Below are positions 62,530 to 64,000 of a stretch of DNA of 64,000 nucleotides, one piece after another. The position numbers were made by a program, and so were the translations under genes. This stretch comes from JAVVHH01 sp964657565 (lineage in GTDB: Bacteria; Pseudomonadota; Alphaproteobacteria; Acetobacterales; Acetobacteraceae). The first letter of the stretch is position 1. Every line of letters begins with the position of its first letter. Under the pieces are notes generated by a model. The model searched no databases. It was not told the DNA's origin and saw only the letters and a list, made by a program, of their open reading frames with translations. Where the stretch lies: positions 25,915 through 89,914 of the forward strand of contig CAZZVQ010000005.1 of assembly GCA_964657565.1 (NCBI GenBank), written 5' to 3'.

Positions 62530-63804
62530 ATGCATCTCGCCGAGCTGAAGGCCAAACCACCGGCCGATCTCCTGAGTTACGCTGAATCCCTACAAGTCGA
62601 GAATGCATCGAGCCTGCGCAAGCAGGACATGATGGTTGCCATCCTCAAGAACCTGGCCGATAGCGACCAGGCGATCTATGGCGAAGGCACGCTCGAGATC
62701 ATGCCGGACGGGTTCGGCTATCTCCGTTCCAGCCAGGCCAACTTCCTGCCCGGCCCGGATGATATCTACATCAGCCCGAATCAGGTGCGGCGCTTCGCGC
62801 TGCGCACGGGCGACACCGTCGAGGGGCAGATCCGCGCGCCGAAGGACGGCGAGCGGTATTTCTCGCTGCTGAAGTTGAACACCATCAATTTCGAGCCGCC
62901 GGATGCGGTCAAGCACCGCATCAACTTCGACAACCTCACCCCGCTGTATCCGGAGCGGCGGCTGAAGATGGAAGTGGAGAACTTCCAATCCGTGGCCAAG
63001 GGCCCGGGCAAGGACATGACCCCGCGCGTGATCGACCTGATCGCGCCGATCGGCATGGGTCAGCGCGCCCTGATCGTGGCGCCGCCGCGCACCGGCAAGA
63101 CGGTGATGCTGCAGAACATCGCGACGGCGCTGGCCGCGAACCATCCGGAGGTCTTCCTGATGGTGCTGCTGATCGACGAGCGGCCCGAGGAAGTCACCGA
63201 CATGAGCCGGACCGTGAAGGGCGAAGTCGTCGCCTCCACGTTCGACGAGCCGGCGACCCGGCACGTGGCCGTCACCGAGATGGTGCTCGAGAAGGCCAAG
63301 CGGCTGGTCGAGCACAAGCGCGACGTGGTGATCCTGCTGGACAGCATCACGCGCCTGGCGCGGGCCTACAACACGGTGGTGCCGAGCTCCGGCAAGGTGC
63401 TGACCGGCGGCGTGGACGCCAACGCGCTGCAGCGGCCGAAGCGGTTCTTCGGCGCGGCGCGCAACATCGAGGAAGGCGGTTCGCTGACCATCATCGCCAC
63501 CGCGCTGATCGATACCGGCAGCCGGATGGACGAGGTGATCTTCGAGGAGTTCAAGGGCACCGGTAACAGCGAGATCATCCTGGACCGCAAGCTCTCGGAC
63601 AAGCGCACCTTCCCGGCCATCGACATCACCAAGAGCGGCACCCGCAAGGAAGAGCTGCTGGTCGAGCGCGGCACGTTGTCGAAGATGTGGGTGTTGCGCC
63701 GGATCCTGAACCCGATGGGAATTACGGACGGCATGGACTTCCTGTTGGACAAGCTGAAATACAGCAAGACCAACCAGGATTTCTTCGACGCGATGAATAC
63801 GTAA
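62530..63804 (+). CDS. rho: Transcription termination factor Rho
   Basis: A 424-residue hexameric RNA helicase ending transcription. The N-terminal RNA-binding domain has GFGYLRS and YISPNQVRRF, Walker A is APPRTGKT near residue 184, Walker B and catalytic Glu are in LIDERPEEVTDM, and the Q/R loops TGGVDANAL and GAARNIEEGGSLT are present. Length is normal (about 420). The gap of 150 bases after hemJ holds its promoter or a read-through leader. Confidence 0.97.
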   Translation: MHLAELKAKPPADLLSYAESLQVENASSLRKQDMMVAILKNLADSDQAIYGEGTLEIMPDGFGYLRSSQANFLPGPDDIYISPNQVRRFALRTGDTVEGQIRAPKDGERYFSLLKLNTINFEPPDAVKHRINFDNLTPLYPERRLKMEVENFQSVAKGPGKDMTPRVIDLIAPIGMGQRALIVAPPRTGKTVMLQNIATALAANHPEVFLMVLLIDERPEEVTDMSRTVKGEVVASTFDEPATRHVAVTEMVLEKAKRLVEHKRDVVILLDSITRLARAYNTVVPSSGKVLTGGVDANALQRPKRFFGAARNIEEGGSLTIIATALIDTGSRMDEVIFEEFKGTGNSEIILDRKLSDKRTFPAIDITKSGTRKEELLVERGTLSKMWVLRRILNPMGITDGMDFLLDKLKYSKTNQDFFDAMNT

Positions 63805-64000
63805 CGTGTTGGTGGGCTGAAGTCCACCAGACGGCCAGGCGTGACGTTGTGCCCCTCAAGTAACACTGCGATAGTCGCCCGTAACAGTCCCGTGATGCCG
63901 GGTAGGGTGGTAGCCAGGAGGTGTGTTGAGAGACCATGGTAAGGTCCTAACATTACAGTTGCACATTTAGGTTCGGGCTGATTCACTCCGTTCACCCTTG
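63805..64000. other. Region downstream of rho, no gene supported
   Basis: The window ends 196 bases after rho. A hairpin with an 8-bp stem (one G-U pair) and loop TGAA lies at 63810-63829 but has no T tract. A minus-strand frame starting at 63995 stays open into rho, and I find no family resemblance in it. Confidence 0.4.
63810..63829 (+). terminator. Hairpin after rho, possible terminator
   Basis: TGGTGGGC pairs with GTCCACCA around a 4-base loop, 6 bases after the rho stop codon. There is no U-rich run after it, so intrinsic termination is uncertain; it may protect the mRNA end. Confidence 0.35.

Noticed and set aside
63366..63995. Minus-strand frame from the end of the window through the rho tail
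   Set aside because: Most of it is antisense to rho; the part beyond rho has no recognisable family and could be chance.
1..64000. CRISPR arrays, intact insertion sequences, rRNA genes and phage genes
   Set aside because: No regularly spaced repeats, transposase with intact motifs, ribosomal RNA sequence or phage structural genes were found on either strand by reading.

Overview
The window is GC-rich, densely packed DNA from an alphaproteobacterium, most likely a member of the Rhodospirillales such as an Acetobacteraceae-like organism. This rests on the base composition, the many 4-base ATGA gene overlaps, and the core block at the right end (PPDK-regulator and maf facing hemE-hemH-HAD-hemJ-rho). 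No 16S gene is present, so the placement is inferred. About 55 kb on the left is accessory catabolic DNA with five complete ABC importers. About 8 kb on the right is housekeeping DNA, with a tRNA-Ala gene between the two.

Region A (1-10936, plus strand) is one long operon. It holds the tail of a luciferase-like flavin monooxygenase, an amidohydrolase, an acyl-CoA ligase, a family-5 solute-binding protein, an NDP-forming acyl-CoA synthetase, permease, isochorismatase-like amidase, permease and two ATPases. It looks like an importer joined to ring or amide opening and CoA activation of the product. A short acyl-CoA dehydrogenase tail (about 7294-7386) is a gene remnant. Then come a YcxB-like membrane protein and a broken PhnW-like aminotransferase.

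Region B (19182 down to 12692, minus strand) is a second Dpp/Opp-type importer operon with its own metal-dependent amidohydrolase. A decayed 0.8 kb stretch separates it from region C.

Region C (19995-37260, plus strand) is the most interesting part. A Liv-type importer is followed by HyuA and HyuB (ATP-dependent hydantoinase/oxoprolinase), PxpA, a tiny biotin carrier, a biotin carboxylase, PxpB, PxpC, a 63-residue protein, an amidase and an Ssu/Tau-type importer. The biotin carrier, biotin carboxylase, PxpB, PxpC and amidase correspond part by part to a urea carboxylase plus allophanate hydrolase split into separate genes. They share a gene cluster with a second, ATP-driven lactam or hydantoin hydrolase.

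A lone GAF-degenerate GGDEF-EAL phosphodiesterase (37372-39159) follows.

Region D (51432 down to about 39308, minus strand) is an aromatic catabolic operon. It encodes a VOC/extradiol dioxygenase, an MhpA-like hydroxylase, a complete Liv importer, a class II aldolase-family protein with a signal peptide, an AAHS-type MFS transporter, a methyltransferase, an FAH-family hydrolase, a BphC-type extradiol dioxygenase and the truncated tail of a hydratase. An IclR regulator diverges from it and a GntR/FCD regulator converges on the IclR gene.

Region E (53090-55700) is a patchy stretch with decayed pieces, a lower-GC orphan gene and a DUF2252 gene ending at tRNA-Ala(GGC).

Region F (55892-63804) is core: CoA-transferase subunits B and A, maf, the PPDK regulatory protein, then hemE, hemH, a HAD phosphatase, hemJ and rho.
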